Assembly: GCA_016292295.1 (NCBI GenBank)
Contig: JADNEJ010000223.1
Coordinates: 1 to 8,271, forward strand
Direction of reading: 5' to 3'
Length of the DNA: 8,271 nt
Source: Candidatus Thiodictyon intracellulare
Lineage (GTDB): Bacteria; Pseudomonadota; Gammaproteobacteria; Chromatiales; Chromatiaceae
In this document: in pieces, positions 5,885-8,271 of the stretch
Layout: each line of letters starts with the position of its first letter
Position numbering within the stretch: position 1 is the stretch's first letter
The notes under the pieces: generated by a model
What the model was told of the DNA's origin: nothing
Database searches by the model: none
The model's input: the letters and a program-made list of their open reading frames with translations, nothing else
Made by a program: the position numbers and the translations under genes

Positions 5885-8127
5885 GCCCGGCACTCGGCGG
5901 ATACGGCGGCTACCGCGCACATGTCGCGCGCTTTGGACACGCACCCCAGTGGGATGGCGATCAGGGTCAGGACCGTTGAGACCAGGGTGCCGGCCAGGAG
6001 CGAGATCGTCATGCCCTGAAAGATCGGGTTGGTGATGATCACGCTGGAGCCGGCCACCAGCGCCAGGGCGGTGATGAAGATGGGGCGCGTGCGGACCTTG
6101 CAGGCCCGGATCACGGCCTCGGCCACCGGGGTACCCTGCAGTAGATGGAGAAGTTCACCAGCAGGATGGAGTTACGCACGATGATTCCGGCCAGCGTGAT
6201 CTAGCCGATCATGGAGGTGGCCGTGAACGCCCCCCAGCCCTAGCTTGAACATGATGAAGTGGGCAGGAATTATGCCGAGCAGGGTGAGCGGGATCGGCGC
6301 CATGATCATGAGCGGGATACGGAAGTTGCCGAACTCCCAGACCACGAGGATGTAGATCAGCAACAGGGCCACGACGAAGGCTCCGCCCATATCGCGGAAG
6401 GTCTCGAAGGTCACGGTCAATTCCCATGCCTACTCTCAAGACAGCCGGTCTGAGGCTGGCGGCGGCCCCAGCCAGTAGAAGGCGTCGCCGAAACCACCAC
6501 CGGCGGCGAGTTTGGTTCCGTCCGGGGCCCGGTAGTCGGCCGCCGCCATCAGGTCCTGCACCTGAAACATGGCATAAACCGGCGCCGCGAGGCGCCAGCC
6601 CACGTCCGTCACCACATGCTCCACCAAACGCAGGTCATTATTGTATATGATATTGTATTCCTTGGCAAGCCGTAACTGGCCCAGTTCACGCAAGGGGACC
6701 GTGAACCCCTGGTTCGAGGCGATAAGCAGGTCGCCCAGTGCGTCGACCCGGGAGCGCTCCGCCAGCGGGACCTGCAGGACGATCTGGGGGGGCTCGTGGC
6801 CGCTCTGCTGGCCCGCCCCCTGTTTGATGTCGCCGATCGAGGCTCCACCCAGGACCATGGTCAGATTGCGGTTGATCGTGTCCACCGAGATGCCGTGCCG
6901 CACCGCCTTCTCGGTGGACACGTCGCGCGCGCTCTCCGCCTGATGGAAGAAGTCCGTCACGTCATGGGCGAACTGCCGCCGCAGTGCCGGCTTAGGCCCG
7001 TGGATCTCGGCCACCACCGACGGCAGGACCAGCGGCCCCGGGGGCATCTCCACCACGGCCAGCGTGGGCCGCAACGCCGGTTTGAGTTCCGCCACCAGTG
7101 CGTCCAGGGTCTTGCGCGCCGTGACCGCAATCTCGTGACTGGTGCGGCTGCGTTCGTGCTTGTCGGTGAGCTGCACCTAGATCTCCGTCTGCCATCGTTC
7201 GGTGCGCATGTAGTAGTGCCGAACCATGCCGTTGAAGTCGAAGGGACGCGCGGTCCCGGTATAGACCTGGAGCGCGGTCACCTCGGGCAGCGCACGCAGC
7301 TTCTGCACCAGGGAACCGGCCAGGTTCGTCGTCACCGGCAGGGCCGTGCTCTGGGGCATATCGATGACGACCGAGAACTCGGGCTTGTTGTCGAGCGGCA
7401 TCATTTTCACCGCCACCCATTGGAAATAGAAGAAAGAGCAGGCGAACAGAAAACTCCCCCACAGGGCCAGGCGGAAGAAGCTCCTTTTTTTCGGGCTCTC
7501 GATCAGGGGCGTGAGGATGGCGCGGAAGAAGCGCTCGATGTATTTGGCGTCCCAGTGCTCGCGCTTCTCCGCCGCGGCCAGGTACGCAAGCGACGGGCGC
7601 AGCCACTTGGAGATCGCCAGATAAGGGGTGAAGACGAAGGCCGCGAACAGTGAGATGAACATCGCCATCGACCCGAGCTTGGGGATCGGCGCCATATAGG
7701 GTCCCATCATGCCGCTCACGAAGTCCATGGGCAGCAGGGCCGCGATGACGGTGAAGGTGGAGAGGATGGTGAGGTTGCCGACCTCGCGCACGGCGTCCAC
7801 CGCGGTCGCGTCGTCGGTGCGGCCATCTGCCAGCCAGCGCCGGTAGATGTTATCGATCACGACGATGGCATCGTCGACCAGGATGCCGATGGAGAAGATG
7901 AGCGCGAACAGGCTCACCCGATCGATCGTGATGCCCCAGATCCAGGCCACGAAGACCGTCATGAAGAGCACCACCGGAATCACCAGCATGACCATGATGG
8001 CGTGGCGCAGCGCGCGGAAGGCAAAAAGCACCAGCACGAAGACGAAGAAGGTCGCCTTGATCAGCTTGAGGATCAGCTCCGTCACCTTCTGATCAGCCGT
8101 CTGACCGTAGTTACGGGCCTTGATCAT
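5885..8127 (-). pseudogene. RND-family efflux permease remnant, N-terminal third missing
   Basis: Inner-membrane proton-driven pump subunit of the AcrB/HAE superfamily. Homology begins at RNYGQTADQK, near AcrB residue 330, so TM1 and much of the first periplasmic loop are lost. The TM4 proton-relay motif is intact (SIGILVDDAIVVIDN). Further hallmarks are PLDNKPEFSVVIDMP, HGISVDTINRNL, VVWEFGNFRIP, GIIVRNSILLVNF and RTRPIFITALALVAG. Damage, in reading order: TAG at 7177-7179 in WQTEI-stop-VQLTDKH (family Gln); an apparent in-frame loss of about 20 codons between FFHQAESARDV and STEKAVRHG; TGA at 6436-6438 and TAG at 6430-6432 around SDRLS-E-AWELTV (the TAG at a family Trp); a one-base expansion of C6 at 6230-6235; TAG at 6201-6203 in SMIG-stop-ITLAG (Trp); a shift near 6140-6150; and another near 5890-5920. 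No periplasmic adaptor or outer-membrane channel gene is in the window; these would normally lie upstream, beyond the IS fragment. It is clearly nonfunctional as sequenced. Confidence 0.85.
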
Positions 8128-8129
8128 AA

Positions 8130-8271
8130 GCGGGCGGCTGGCCGGCAGAGCAGGTCGCCGAAGTCCTGCTGATCGATTCCAATCCCAGGAGGCATTGCTC
8201 GTCGAGTACGAACAGATCAAGCAAGACAAAGGGGGAAACGACGTCATCTGCTTCATGGACGCGGTCCACCC
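8130..8271 (+). mobile_element. IS630-family transposase fragment, internally deleted, running off the window
   Basis: Two pieces on the plus strand. At 8133-8180 one frame reads GGWPAEQVAEVLLIDS, like the helix-turn-helix part of IS630-type transposases. From about 8177, in another frame, it reads QSQEALLVEYEQIKQDKGG and VICFMDAVHP to the window edge. FMDAVHP is the block that carries the first catalytic Asp (codon 8258-8260) of this DDE family. In full-length relatives roughly 80 or more residues separate these two parts, so an internal deletion plus frame change joins them near 8175-8185. An in-frame TAA at 8127-8129 precedes the first piece, so the N-terminus is also missing. The fragment abuts the point where RND homology stops, implying that an IS-linked deletion removed the start of the efflux gene. 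The family call rests on motif recognition only. Confidence 0.65.

Noticed and set aside
5052..6035. Long plus-strand reading frame over the RND tail
   Set aside because: Arg/Gly-rich composition without domains. It is the antisense shadow of minus-strand sequence with recognisable membrane helices.
6436..6438. TGA as selenocysteine codon in the RND gene
   Set aside because: RND pumps have no selenocysteine position here, a TAG follows two codons later, and I see no stem-loop of the required kind.
1929..7179. TAG reassigned as a sense codon (six in-frame TAGs)
   Set aside because: The inferred replaced residues are both Trp and Gln, which one reassignment cannot explain. The intact OmpA-like and nucleotidase genes end properly at TAG, and frameshifts coexist with the stops. 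Nonsense changes or sequence errors fit better.
1..8271. CRISPR array, tRNA, rRNA or prophage genes
   Set aside because: I saw no regularly spaced repeats with spacers, no cloverleaf or rRNA-like sequence, and no phage structural or integrase motifs.

Overview
The window is high-GC DNA with Shine-Dalgarno-led, tightly spaced genes, so it is bacterial. The cytosolic 5'-nucleotidase, the RND permease type and the small membrane protein resemble those I associate with purple sulfur gammaproteobacteria (Chromatiaceae and relatives). That placement is inference from remembered family resemblance, not a search. Only the OmpA-like gene at the left is on the plus strand. Every other chromosomal gene is on the minus strand, so that part reads from right to left. 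A transposase fragment on the plus strand closes the right end.

Layout from the left: 1-202 is an upstream region with a perfect palindrome next to a good ribosome binding site. 203-844 encodes a membrane-anchored OmpA-domain protein. It converges, across a short hairpin-bearing gap, on an intact HAD-type 5'-nucleotidase (916-1833, minus). Next come a repeat/hairpin cluster (1850-1915), a one-helix coiled-coil membrane protein broken by an in-frame TAG (1929-2453), a roughly 310-base gap holding an inverted repeat, and an orphan ParA-like ATPase with an altered Walker A motif (2763-3392). A secreted two-repeat protein follows, broken by two frameshifts and a TAG (3419-4227). Then comes a Pro-rich exported protein with two frameshifts (4278-5021), whose TTG start overlaps the stop of the preceding frame. 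The last minus-strand unit is an RND efflux permease remnant (about 5885-8127) with a long C-terminal tail (5018-5884). The tail carries a 69-codon tandem duplication of a predicted membrane helix. The RND gene has lost its N-terminal third, exactly where an IS630-family transposase fragment, itself internally deleted, begins.

The right two thirds looks like a former RND efflux / envelope operon (RND, tail, Pro-rich exported protein, secreted protein, ParA, possibly the coiled-coil protein) that is decaying. I count about eight frameshifts and seven in-frame stops. Six of the seven stops are TAG, and where a family residue can be inferred they replace Trp or Gln. Three frameshifts are one-base expansions of G/C tracts from five to six. 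Decay after truncation by the IS event is one explanation; an error-prone assembly is the main alternative. The OmpA-like and nucleotidase genes are intact. I found no CRISPR array, tRNA, rRNA or phage genes. The most original signals are the duplicated helix module fused to the RND pump, the ParA-containing gene neighbourhood, and the pattern of damage.
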